From positions 62,001-126,000 of the forward strand of contig CAZXOK010000003.1 in NCBI GenBank assembly GCA_964642175.1: 64,000 nucleotides of DNA, given 5' to 3'. The position numbers and the translations under genes are program-made. Shown one piece after another: positions 31,594-39,826 of this stretch. Source of the stretch: JANQGG01 sp964642175 (GTDB lineage Bacteria; Bacteroidota; Chlorobiia; Chlorobiales; Chloroherpetonaceae). Numbering within the stretch: position 1 is the stretch's first letter; each line of letters opens with the position of its first letter. The notes under the pieces are model-generated. The model was given only the letters and a program-made list of their open reading frames with translations, had not been told where the DNA came from and ran no database searches.

Positions 31594-32424
31594 CTAAGGT
31601 TTAATGGCAATTATTGAAATGCCTGTGAGATTTGCCTGATATGTTCGGAATACCTTTTTCATATGCAGAACCGCATTTCTTGCTTCTTTATGCCGAATCA
31701 GATTAGCCGTAAATTTTAATGACCCTGAAAATCCTTCGTCCTGAACCAATCGTTTGGGTTCAAGCAGATGGAACGGTTCGCTTAGCACTTTATGAACCTT
31801 AAACCCTTCATGCTCCAACATCGCTTTCCATTCTTCAATGGTTAGAGGTAAGGCACTGATATGAATGGAATGTGATAAATCCCTTAGGATCTGTTTTTTC
31901 AGTTCAAAGCCAATATCATCAGGAATGATAGCTATCTCATGAATGGCATAGCGTCCGCCGGGTTTGAGAATCCGGGACGCTTCTCTGATAATGGTTGATT
32001 TCCGAGTGTCCTTTTGCATGGTCAGCATAGCTTCTCCATACACCACAGTTGCGCATTTATTTGGTAGCCCGGTTTCTTCGGCGCTTCCTACCCGACAAGT
32101 TTGGTTCTTGCCGTTTAATAAGGTTTTGACCTGTTCTGCAGCCGCTTGTTCTTTTTCAATAGCGGTATATAAGGCAGGATTATGTTTCAGGGTTATTTTT
32201 GTCGTTACGCCCAAACCAGGTGCAAATTCAACAATTTCATCGGCTTGGGTGATCTGAAGTCCCCGGAGCATTTGCGTAGTTAGTTCCAATCCACCAGGTC
32301 TGAGTACACGTTTGCCCATTTTAGCTAATATCCAATGTCCCTGCATCTTCTTGGTTTCCACATTTTCCTGTGGTAAAGATCTAGATCTGCTTTGGTGTTC
32401 ATTCTTATCATCTAACTGTATCAT
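31594..32424 (-). CDS. UbiE-like SAM-dependent methyltransferase
   Basis: A 276-residue enzyme. The SAM-binding loop is IVEFAPGLGVTTKITL (residues about 63-78), then YTAIEKEQAAAEQV. The post-motif strand is ASRILKPGGRYAIHEIAIIP. An N-terminal 30-residue polar extension precedes MQGHWILAKMGKRVLRPGG, a pattern of the methyltransferase group near ubiquinone/menaquinone enzymes. The substrate cannot be read from the sequence. It is intact, unlike the genes immediately upstream on the same strand. Confidence 0.78.
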   Translation of the reverse strand: MIQLDDKNEHQSRSRSLPQENVETKKMQGHWILAKMGKRVLRPGGLELTTQMLRGLQITQADEIVEFAPGLGVTTKITLKHNPALYTAIEKEQAAAEQVKTLLNGKNQTCRVGSAEETGLPNKCATVVYGEAMLTMQKDTRKSTIIREASRILKPGGRYAIHEIAIIPDDIGFELKKQILRDLSHSIHISALPLTIEEWKAMLEHEGFKVHKVLSEPFHLLEPKRLVQDEGFSGSLKFTANLIRHKEARNAVLHMKKVFRTYQANLTGISIIAIKP

Positions 32425-32576
32425 ATCAAATCAAATTTATTGTTAAAGATTATCTATCTATATAAACTTAATATAAATAGCGGGTTTTCTGATAAAATGA
32501 TTGAAATCATATTTGATAAAAAAATCTGTAAAAATGTTTTAAGAGATATGCAGTGGGGATTAAAGCAAATGATGAA

Positions 32577-33607
32577 TCAATGAAAATACCATTCCACGTT
32601 GAGCCCCGTTGTGAGGATAATGTCCATGGAGAGCTCACCGGTATCGTTGCCATTCTCATCGGTTTGATCAATAAAATCGGCGCGAAATTCAAACCCAACA
32701 TGCGGGGTGATAAAGAATCCGTTATCGGCCAGCCGCGGGCCACTGAACAAGGTAAACGGGGTGGTGATGCTCAGAAAGAGTTGGAGATCAATGCCCGATT
32801 TGTTGAATATGTCCGGATCGTATTCTTTGGTATTGGCCATGGATTCAAAATCAACCGTGCCTAATTTCAACATCGAGTAAATGATACGGCTTCTGACATC
32901 TGCAAAAATGCCATAGGAGGTGAGCCGGGTTTCCATCACCAGCGCATTGAGGCCGGTGCCTTCAACAGGAATCCCGGTGTTGGTTTCATACGGCTTGTTG
33001 ATTTGCGAGCGATAGACGCCGAAGCTGAACACATCGTATCTGTAGAGCGAAATGGTCCAGTCCTGAAACGTGGTCTTGTAGCTGAACTCATCCCCGGCCG
33101 AAAGTGGCTCGGCCAGGGCCATCCCTTGAGACATAAACAGCGGGTTCTACAGCCTCCCCACGCCCGTAAAACTGGCGCCGGGTGTAGTCCAGTCTTACCT
33201 GCGATAAAAACTCAATCAATGGTGCATCGGAAAACTCACGCAAAATGGGAAGCTGAAGGTAGATCAGGTAACGGTTCAGCGATATTTCGGACCGGGTGGT
33301 TTTTTTGATCAGTTCACGTTGTTCGGGTGTATCGTGGAACGGACGCTCATAGCTGCCACCGATCAGGGGTTCTTCAGCCCAGGTGATGGCGCCCGAAACT
33401 TGCCAGGTTTGCAAGCCTTCACTGTTATAATCAATGGCGTGGCCGGTGTATTCTTCGCTATCATCGTCATCGCTGTTAAACCACCAGTTGAACCGGGTTT
33501 CGCCCCGCGCTTCAAACCCCAGGTTGTGTAGTGATTGGGAGTAGGATGGATTCGAGTGAAACATCAGCAAGCAGCATTATGATACAGCCCAACAAGCATT
33601 TGTTCAT
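32577..33607 (-). pseudogene. Outer-membrane protein gene broken by two frameshifts
   Basis: Three consecutive minus-strand frames join into one protein of about 340 residues. Frame 1 from the ATG at 33607 encodes the signal core MNKCLLGCIIMLL. Near 33570 it must shift to continue as LMFHSNPSYSQ, the end of the signal peptide, and on to residue GRGEAVEP. At the CCC at 33142-33144 (minus strand) one extra base shifts the frame; without it the protein continues PLFMSQGMALAEP to WYFH at 32577. The body looks like a beta-barrel (STAS-free, many aromatic strands, aromatic C-terminus). Two indels in one gene suggest real decay, though sequencing error cannot be excluded. Confidence 0.65.
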
Positions 33608-33808
33608 AGCTTTGGAGGTTAAAGATTAATCAGGTTCAACTCCAATTTTTTATGAAACTTAAGAAATTAAAGGCTTGAATGGAACAAAATAATATGCATC
33701 AGTGCAACTCAAAAGTGATATTCAAAAAAGATTTATGAGAGGTTGTGCTCATTCCGAAAAAAAAGAAAATCCTGAACACGCGGTGCATCCAGGATTTTAA
33801 TAATGTGA
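33608..33808. other. Intergenic stretch between two broken genes
   Basis: About 200 bases with no supported gene. It contains the 3' flank of the peroxiredoxin pseudogene and the leader of the broken outer-membrane protein gene. Confidence 0.4.
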
Positions 33809-34423
33809 TTAGGATAAGATTTCTTCCAATGTGATGTATTCGCCCACACGACCGGCCATTTGCTTGGCATCGGTATTAACGGGAAGTGTTTTTTTACCGG
33901 GTCGCCAGCCTGCCGGGCATACCTCACCGGTATTGGTGGCATGCTGCCAGGCTTGAACCTGGCGCAGAAACTCATTAACATTTCGTCCGACCGAATCGGC
34001 TTGCACTTCCTGGGCTACGCAAACGCCATCTGGATTAAACAAGAACCTTCCCCGCAAAGCCACGCCTTCTTCTTCAATCAACACGCCAAACGCCCGGCTG
34101 ACTTCCTGATTGCCATCAGCAGCGATGGTTAATTTTAAACCTTTTAAAAGCGGTTCGGTCTCTACAAAGCGTTTGCGCGAGAATTTGGTATCCACCGATA
34201 CAGCTAAAATTTCGGTATTTAACGCCTGAAATTCATCGTATTTGGCGTTCATAGCCGCAATTTCGGTGGGGCATACAAATGTGAAATCTGCCGGTTAGAA
34301 GCAAATGACAGCCCATTTACCTTTGTAATCCTGGCTGGAAACCGTTGTAAAATGGCCGGTTTTGGCGTTGTAGGCCTCCATTGTGAAGTTTGGCATTTCT
34401 TGCCGTACCATAGTTGAGCTCAT
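33809..34423 (-). pseudogene. 2-Cys peroxiredoxin (AhpC/Prx) with in-frame TAA before the peroxidatic cysteine
   Basis: Read through one stop, the frame encodes a complete 204-residue peroxiredoxin. It starts MSSTMVRQEMPNF at the ATG at 34423, which has AGGAGG upstream. Position 43 is TAA (34297-34295) where the family has the Tyr of FFYPADFTFVCPTE. The peroxidatic Cys51 (FVCPTE) follows intact, and the resolving cysteine is in GEVCPAGW. The remaining sequence shows no other damage. Restart at the ATG at 34252 would give a protein without the catalytic cysteine. The lesion is therefore recent or a sequence error. Confidence 0.8.
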
Positions 34424-34869
34424 TTTTTTTCCTCCTGTGGTTTTTCGTTTGAAGTATGGTTGGTTCGTGTTTCAGCTTTTTTTTCTGGGCTTTACCCCGG
34501 TATCGCATCCCATAAGCAAGCGCTCCTTTAGTAGTTTTATTATGCAATTGTAATGTAGTTAGTAAAGGTTCATTAATACAAACCGAATGCAAAAAGTGGA
34601 TTTTTATTGAGGCAGGAGATTGCAGTAGAACGTTAGTTGTGAGCTATCAAAAGGATTTTAGCGTTTATAATAAGGCATAGAAGTCGTCTGAAGCCTGTTG
34701 AAATTCCGCTTGTAGGGGTTTATGAATAAATTTTCGCTTGACTGATTTCTGACCTAAACGTTTCAAATCCATTCCTTGCGAAACGACGAAAATTACGTTA
34801 CTATGTCTTCAGATTCAGCTCAAAAATTTTAATAACCCTAAAACTTTTACGCTTATAAGTTAAGTCTAT
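34424..34869. other. Intergenic region between peroxiredoxin and the cobalamin riboswitch
   Basis: No supported gene in about 445 bases. It should hold the divergent promoters of the peroxiredoxin pseudogene and the nrdD transcript. The minus-strand frame at 34317-34592 overlaps the peroxiredoxin gene out of frame and has no family resemblance. Confidence 0.45.
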
Positions 34870-34970
34870 CGGTTGCCCAAGAGATGTTGGGGAAGCCCGT
34901 GAGAGTCGGGCACAGTCGCGCTACGGTGTTGAACCATTGGGGGTTCTAAGTCCGAGTACCAACGCAACCA
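34870..34970 (+). promoter_or_regulatory. Cobalamin (B12) riboswitch upstream of nrdD
   Basis: The core GGGGAAGCCCGTGAGAGTC followed by GGGCACAGTCGCGCTACGGTG matches the conserved cobalamin-riboswitch core, and AAGTCCGAGTACC stands at the B12-box position. The closing stem P1 is perfect: GGTTGC (34871-34876) with GCAACC (34964-34969). The hairpin GAACC/GGTTC at 34931-34945 fits the peripheral arm. There is no terminator between the aptamer and the ATG at 35009, 38 bases further on, so control of translation through the AAAAGGAG site is more likely than attenuation. Confidence 0.9.
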
Positions 34971-35008
34971 TACGCTCAATTTTGTCGCGCAAACAAAAGG
35001 AGACCCAC

Positions 35009-37117
35009 ATGCAAACGCATTCCGTTATTTTTACCCAAATCCGCAAACGCGATGGCTCACTCACCACATTTAATGCTCAAAAAATAACCCAGGCGCTCGC
35101 TTCTGCCGGAAAAGCCACCGGCGAGTTTGATGACATCATGGCTAAAACGCTCACCATTCAGGTGGTGAACCTGGCGCATCAAACCCTGGGGCATACTATC
35201 CCTTCGGTGGAAGACATTCAGGATATTGTAGAACAGGTTTTGCTGCAATCACCCTACCTGAAAACGGCCAAAGCTTATATTATTTATCGCGATCAGCACC
35301 AAAAAATTCGCGAGATCACAACCAAAGCCAACATTGATTTGATTGATCAGTACATCACCCAAAACGATTGGCGGGTGAGCGAAAACAGCAACATGTCTTA
35401 CTCGTTGCAGGGACTCAACAACTATATTTCTTCGGAGATCAGCAAAGTATATTGGCTCAGCAAAATTTACCCGCCCGAAATTCGCGAGGCGCACCAGAAT
35501 GGTGATTTCCACATTCACGATCTGAATTCACTTTCGGTGTATTGCGTGGGGTGGGATTTGTACGATCTGCTTTTGAAAGGATTTGGCGGTGTGAGCGGCA
35601 AGGTGGAAAGTCGCCCGGCCCGGCATTTTCGTACGGCGCTCGGGCAGGTGACGAACTTCTTCTACACCCTGCAGGGCGAAGCGGCCGGTGCGCAGGCGTT
35701 TTCAAGCTTCGATACCCTTTTGGCGCCGTTTATCCGATACGACAGGCTCTGCTACCAGGAAGTCAAGCAGGCCATTCAGGAATTTGTGTTTAACATTAAT
35801 GTGCCAACCCGAGTGGGCTTTCAAACGCCATTTACAAATATTACCATGGATTTGCAGCCATCGGGCAATTACGCCGGAGAAAAAGTGATTGTTGGAGGCG
35901 AGCCGCAAGCGGAAACTTACGGCGAGTTTCAACACGAAATGAATATGCTGAACAAGGCATTTTTTGAAGTCATGGCCGAAGGCGATGCCAAAGGACGGGT
36001 GTTTACCTTCCCGATTCCCACATTCAATATCACCAAAAATTTTGATTGGGATAATCCCGAGCTGGATTTGCTTTGGGAAGTAACAGGCAAGTACGGCATT
36101 CCGTACTTTTCCAACTTTATCAATTCGGATATGAATCCCGAAGATGCGCGCTCGATGTGCTGCCGTTTGCGCCTGGATAACCGTGAATTGCGAAAACGTG
36201 GGGGCGGTTTGTTCGGCGCAAATCCTTTAACGGGTTCCATCGGTGTAGTAACACTCAACCTGCCTCGCGCGGGGTATCTGTCTGAAAACGAAGAGGCCTT
36301 CTTTGAGCGCCTCAAGCACCTGACCGATCTGGCGGCAAAAAGTTTGGAAATCAAGCGCAAAATTCTGGAAAGCTATACCGAGGGTGATTTTTTCCCTTAC
36401 ACCAAGCATTACCTTTCGGCCATTAAAACCCGATTTGATCGCTATTGGGAAAATCATTTCAGCACTATTGGCATTATCGGGATGAACGAAGCATGTGTAA
36501 ATTTGATGGGGGAAGATATTGGCAGCGCAAAAGGTCAGGCCTTTGCGTTAAAGGTGATGGATGTCTTGCGCGGCAAGCTTACAGAAATCCAGGAACGGAC
36601 GGGCAACAATTACAACCTGGAAGCCACACCCGCAGAAGGCACGGCTTACCGGCTTGCCAAATTAGATAAAGCCACTTTAAAAGAGATTCAATGCGCCAAC
36701 GAGGCAGAGTATCTGGAAGGCGCAGAACCCTATTACACCAACTCGGCGCAATTGCCGGTAAATTATACCGATGATCCGTTTGAGCTTCTGGATTTACAGG
36801 ATGAATTGCAAACCAAATTTACCGGTGGCACGGTGGTGCATTTGTTTTTAGGCGAACGGATTGAGGATAAAACCGCGGTGAAACAATTCGTCAAAACCAT
36901 CTGCCAAACTTACAAGCTGCCGTACTTTAGCATAACACCTACCTTTAGCGTATGCCCGACGCATGGGTATTTGGAAGGCGAGCAGGCGCATTGCCCCACC
37001 TGCAAGTTGCCAACAGAGGTCTATTCGCGCGTGGTGGGTTATCTCAGGCCGATCAATCAATGGAATAAAGGTAAGCGTGCCGAGTATAAAAACCGACGTC
37101 AAATGTGTATGGCATGA
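35009..37117 (+). CDS. nrdD: Anaerobic (class III) ribonucleoside-triphosphate reductase NrdD
   Basis: NrdD reduces ribonucleotides to deoxyribonucleotides without oxygen, using a glycyl radical. The ATG at 35009 with AAAAGGAG upstream gives 702 residues; the frame's earlier start at 34937 lies inside the riboswitch. Residues 1-90 are an ATP-cone (FTQIRKRDGSLTTFNAQKI). The body has the family stretch NSLSVYCVGWDLYDLLLKGFGG. Four cysteines near the C-terminus (CPTHGYLEGEQAHCPTC) bind zinc, and the glycyl radical site is in NQWNKGKRAEYKNR. nrdG overlaps its stop codon. Base composition looks more GC-rich than the flanking genes. Confidence 0.97.
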   Translation: MQTHSVIFTQIRKRDGSLTTFNAQKITQALASAGKATGEFDDIMAKTLTIQVVNLAHQTLGHTIPSVEDIQDIVEQVLLQSPYLKTAKAYIIYRDQHQKIREITTKANIDLIDQYITQNDWRVSENSNMSYSLQGLNNYISSEISKVYWLSKIYPPEIREAHQNGDFHIHDLNSLSVYCVGWDLYDLLLKGFGGVSGKVESRPARHFRTALGQVTNFFYTLQGEAAGAQAFSSFDTLLAPFIRYDRLCYQEVKQAIQEFVFNINVPTRVGFQTPFTNITMDLQPSGNYAGEKVIVGGEPQAETYGEFQHEMNMLNKAFFEVMAEGDAKGRVFTFPIPTFNITKNFDWDNPELDLLWEVTGKYGIPYFSNFINSDMNPEDARSMCCRLRLDNRELRKRGGGLFGANPLTGSIGVVTLNLPRAGYLSENEEAFFERLKHLTDLAAKSLEIKRKILESYTEGDFFPYTKHYLSAIKTRFDRYWENHFSTIGIIGMNEACVNLMGEDIGSAKGQAFALKVMDVLRGKLTEIQERTGNNYNLEATPAEGTAYRLAKLDKATLKEIQCANEAEYLEGAEPYYTNSAQLPVNYTDDPFELLDLQDELQTKFTGGTVVHLFLGERIEDKTAVKQFVKTICQTYKLPYFSITPTFSVCPTHGYLEGEQAHCPTCKLPTEVYSRVVGYLRPINQWNKGKRAEYKNRRQMCMA

Positions 37118-37746
37118 TGAATATCGGCGGATTTCAAAAACTTTCTCTCATTGATTATCCCGGGCATCTCAGTACAGTTGTATTTACCCAGGGCTGCAAT
37201 TTCAGATGCCCGGTTTGCCACAATCCCGAACTCGTGTTGCCGGACTTATTTGATGAGCCGATCCCAGAACAAGAAGTGTTTTCGTTTTTGGAATCACGAA
37301 AAGGAAAGTTACAAGCGGTTGTGGTGACTGGCGGCGAGCCAACGCTTCATACCGATTTGCCTAAATTTCTTGCAGCCATTAAACGCATGGGATTTAAAAC
37401 CAAGCTCGATACCAATGGCGCGCGCCCCGAAGTGCTCCAATCACTCTTCGATGAGAAATTAATTGATTTTGTGGCTATGGATATCAAAGCCCCGCTTGAA
37501 CTGTATTCCAAACTTGCTGGCTGTAAAGTGGATGAAGCCGCTATTCAGAAAAGCATAGCGTTAATTTTGGATTCATTCGTGCCGCATCAATTCCGCACCA
37601 CGGTTGATAACAACCATTTATCACAAAGCCATTGTAATGACATTCGGAAGTGGATGGTCTCGATTGGTGCAAATTATCGTTTTCAGGAAGCCAGACCCGG
37701 CAAAAACGCCGGATCAAACGCAATATTGATGAAAACTAATGCTTAA
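37114..37746 (+). CDS. nrdG: Anaerobic ribonucleotide reductase activating protein NrdG
   Basis: Radical-SAM activase that installs the glycyl radical on NrdD. The cluster motif is GCNFRCPVCHNPELV (CxxxCxxC), followed by VVVTGGEPTLH, the SAM-contacting GGE. Of the possible starts GTG 37105, ATG 37114 and ATG 37117, the ATG at 37114 overlaps the nrdD stop as ATGA, a translational-coupling arrangement. The protein has about 210 residues and ends with a lysine- and asparagine-rich tail. Its tail overlaps the convergent STAS-like gene by 11 bases. Confidence 0.95.
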   Translation: MMNIGGFQKLSLIDYPGHLSTVVFTQGCNFRCPVCHNPELVLPDLFDEPIPEQEVFSFLESRKGKLQAVVVTGGEPTLHTDLPKFLAAIKRMGFKTKLDTNGARPEVLQSLFDEKLIDFVAMDIKAPLELYSKLAGCKVDEAAIQKSIALILDSFVPHQFRTTVDNNHLSQSHCNDIRKWMVSIGANYRFQEARPGKNAGSNAILMKTNA

Positions 37747-38146
37747 TTTCAACCGGCAGTACTTTTGAGGCAAGATCAGGGTTATTCGACAGCCACGCTT
37801 CAGCTGCGACATTTTCATTCCGATCAAATGCTTTGATCTCAATGCCCGGAATCAGGAAGCCTTCGACATCAGCGATCATTTTAACAAGGAAAATATCTGA
37901 TAAAACAGCGGCTTTGCTGAACTTACCCATCATACCAAACATGGAAGGCAATCTGCTGAACTCCACGGCAATGGCATCAATTGAAGGTAAATTGTACTCA
38001 ATGACATCAAACATCATGTGACCGTCCTTCATATCACGTGTGGCGTTATCAAGATCATCCAGGGCTTTTTCCATCATTTGGGCATTTTCAATGCCGCTGA
38101 ATTCGATATCAACACGGTTCTCTGATACTTTGGTAATGTTGAACAT
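37736..38146 (-). CDS. STAS/SpoIIAA-like domain protein (DUF3478 type)
   Basis: A 136-residue soluble protein. The alternating strand-helix pattern (RVDIEFSGIENAQMMEKALDDLD, HMMFDVIEYNLPSIDAIAVEFSRLP, FSKAAVLSDIFLVKMIADVEGFLIPGIEIKAF, AEAWLSNNP) matches the single-domain STAS/SpoIIAA-like group. These proteins are possibly lipid- or nucleotide-binding; their role is unknown. It is transcribed away from a second protein of the same kind, with a perfect palindrome between them. Confidence 0.62.
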   Translation of the reverse strand: MFNITKVSENRVDIEFSGIENAQMMEKALDDLDNATRDMKDGHMMFDVIEYNLPSIDAIAVEFSRLPSMFGMMGKFSKAAVLSDIFLVKMIADVEGFLIPGIEIKAFDRNENVAAEAWLSNNPDLASKVLPVEIKH

Positions 38147-38186
38147 AGCGTCTCCTATAAGTTAATAAGATTGGTTCAGTTGCAGA

Positions 38187-38205
38187 ACCCTAAACGGTTT
38201 AGGGT
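38187..38205. promoter_or_regulatory. Perfect 19-base palindrome between two divergent STAS-like genes
   Basis: ACCCTAAACGGTTTAGGGT reads as ACCCTAAAC, a central G, then its exact inverse GTTTAGGGT. It lies 41 bases from the 37736-38146 gene start and 116 from the 38321 start. Its size and symmetry fit an operator for a dimeric repressor, which is not in sight. Confidence 0.6.
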
Positions 38206-38320
38206 AAATTAGAAAATCGATTCGACATTAAATGCAATAGCTGCATAATTATCTTAAATTTAAACCATTAAAACACATGCACTTGCTGCCAGTGTTTAAC
38301 ATAAAGAAAAAAATTGCATC

Positions 38321-38692
38321 ATGGCCATATCATTTACCACTACATGCAACGATGGAATCCTTTATATTACGGCAAAAGGATTTGATGAAACGCTTGAAGA
38401 TTCCAAGTTGTTCAGCCTCGGTGTACTTCAGGCCGCCCACGATTCCAAAGCAACCAAAATCCTTAGCAACGAACTGGAACTGGAGTATCGCCTGGGAACT
38501 ATCGATCTGTATGTGCTTACAGAAGTCATTTCCAAAAACGCCCCGTTTATTAAAAAAGCTGCCTTGGTTTGTGATGAGCGATATAAGCAGGACATGTTCT
38601 ATTTTGAAAGACTATCTCAAAACCGCGGACTGTGCGGGAAAATATTTTTTAATATGGATGAAGCTGAGTCTTGGATCAAGTCCGACGAGTAA
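38321..38692 (+). CDS. Second STAS/SpoIIAA-like small protein
   Basis: A 123-residue soluble protein with the same alternating strand-helix layout as the divergent gene: ISFTTTCNDGILYITAKGF, KATKILSNELELEYRLGTIDLYVLTEVISKN, FIKKAALVCDERYKQDMFYFERLSQ, GKIFFNMDEAESWIK. The final strand-helix (FNMDEAESWIKS) mirrors that of its partner. Another frame across 38277-38735 is a shadow. The resemblance to the partner is in pattern rather than sequence identity, so the family call is tentative. Confidence 0.55.
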   Translation: MAISFTTTCNDGILYITAKGFDETLEDSKLFSLGVLQAAHDSKATKILSNELELEYRLGTIDLYVLTEVISKNAPFIKKAALVCDERYKQDMFYFERLSQNRGLCGKIFFNMDEAESWIKSDE

Positions 38693-38776
38693 TCTTTCAA
38701 AAGGGTTAAGATCCAGCCCGGCAACAGTCAAATGACTCGTCTACATACATTCCGATACAATTAATTTATTCTGATT

Positions 38777-39451
38777 TTGGTTACAACCGACAAGCTACAG
38801 ATCACCGAAATTTTCTATTCGATACAGGGTGAAGGGTCGCGCTCCGGTCGGCCGTGTATTTTTATACGGCTTACGGGCTGCGATCTGAGATGCTCGTATT
38901 GCGACAGCGAGTATGCTTTTTCGGAGGGTGCTCCGCAAACATTCTTGCAGATCCTGAATGCTGTAAAGTCTTATCCCTGTCGGTTAGTTGAAGTGACGGG
39001 TGGTGAGCCGCTTAATCAGCCCCTTGTATATAATTTAATGACCATGCTTTGCGATGAAGGTTACGAGGTGCTTTTGGAAACAGGCGGACACGTGTCCATA
39101 AACCGGGTGGACTCAAGGGTACATAAAATTGTAGATATCAAAACCCCAGGTTCAGGTATGGTTTCCCGTAATGATCCCAGAAACGTGGGGTTGGGGCTTG
39201 AGGAAATCCGAAGTGGCAAACTAAAAACTGAGTTTAAATTTGTGATCTGCTCAAGGGAAGACTACCAATGGGCAAAAGCCTTTCTTGAAACCCATAATCT
39301 GGCTGGCACTTTTCCGGTATATTTTTCGTCGGCCAGCCCGAACCTTTCTGCTGAAAAACTGGCAGAGTGGGTACTTGAAGATGGTTTGAACATAACGTTT
39401 CAAATACAGCTACATAAAGCTCTTTGGCCCAACCTGACACGAGGCGTTTAA
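38777..39451 (+). CDS. queE: 7-carboxy-7-deazaguanine synthase QueE
   Basis: Radical-SAM enzyme of the queuosine (7-deazaguanine) pathway. The cluster motif is CDLRCSYCDSEYAF (CxxxCxxC), after the family's EIFYSIQGEGSRSGRP (residues about 10-25) and before VEVTGGEPL. The C-terminus QLHKALWPNLTRGV is typical. The gene starts with TTG at 38777, since no ATG or GTG fits before the conserved QITEIFYS; start choice is therefore less certain. No other queuosine gene is in view. Confidence 0.93.
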   Translation: MVTTDKLQITEIFYSIQGEGSRSGRPCIFIRLTGCDLRCSYCDSEYAFSEGAPQTFLQILNAVKSYPCRLVEVTGGEPLNQPLVYNLMTMLCDEGYEVLLETGGHVSINRVDSRVHKIVDIKTPGSGMVSRNDPRNVGLGLEEIRSGKLKTEFKFVICSREDYQWAKAFLETHNLAGTFPVYFSSASPNLSAEKLAEWVLEDGLNITFQIQLHKALWPNLTRGV

Positions 39452-39826
39452 GTAAGCTAAAAAGACCATAAAAAATCATATCAAGCCTGAATTTCAGCTT
39501 GCAAAGATTTTTTTTCTTGCTTAAAAAGTTTATGACAATTCACAAGTTATATTATCTTATTTTACTTTTTGGTAACTATGATTTAGGTTCAGGGGCTCTA
39601 TTTTGATTAAAAATCCCGGTTACACTATAGCAACGTACAGATATCCTCAGTTTTAGCTTGTTATTTAAACATCCTTCTTCGATGTATTTCTTAACGAAAT
39701 CGACGATTCTCTGTTTTTTTGATCTTTATTTAACACAATTAAATGCATTGATAAATCTAAAGATGACTCATGCTTTCTGGGCATGGAGTATCTGATAAAA
39801 CTAATAGCGAAAGGGAAGTATCGTAT
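39452..39826. other. Long leader of nifJ with terminator-like hairpin
   Basis: About 375 bases without a gene. CAAGC-C-TGA (39482-39490) and TCAGCTTG (39494-39501) form a hairpin with one bulge, followed after six bases by eight T residues, a weak queE terminator. The remainder is AT-rich and must contain the nifJ promoter. Confidence 0.45.

Noticed and set aside
34937..35008. Upstream extension of nrdD to the start at 34937
   Set aside because: These codons lie within and just after the cobalamin riboswitch and do not resemble the ATP-cone. The ATG at 35009 has a good ribosome-binding site and matches the family N-terminus.
38277..38735. Open frame overlapping the second STAS-like gene
   Set aside because: Rich in Ser, Trp and Cys without domain pattern. 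The other frame (38321-38692) has a regular alpha/beta pattern.
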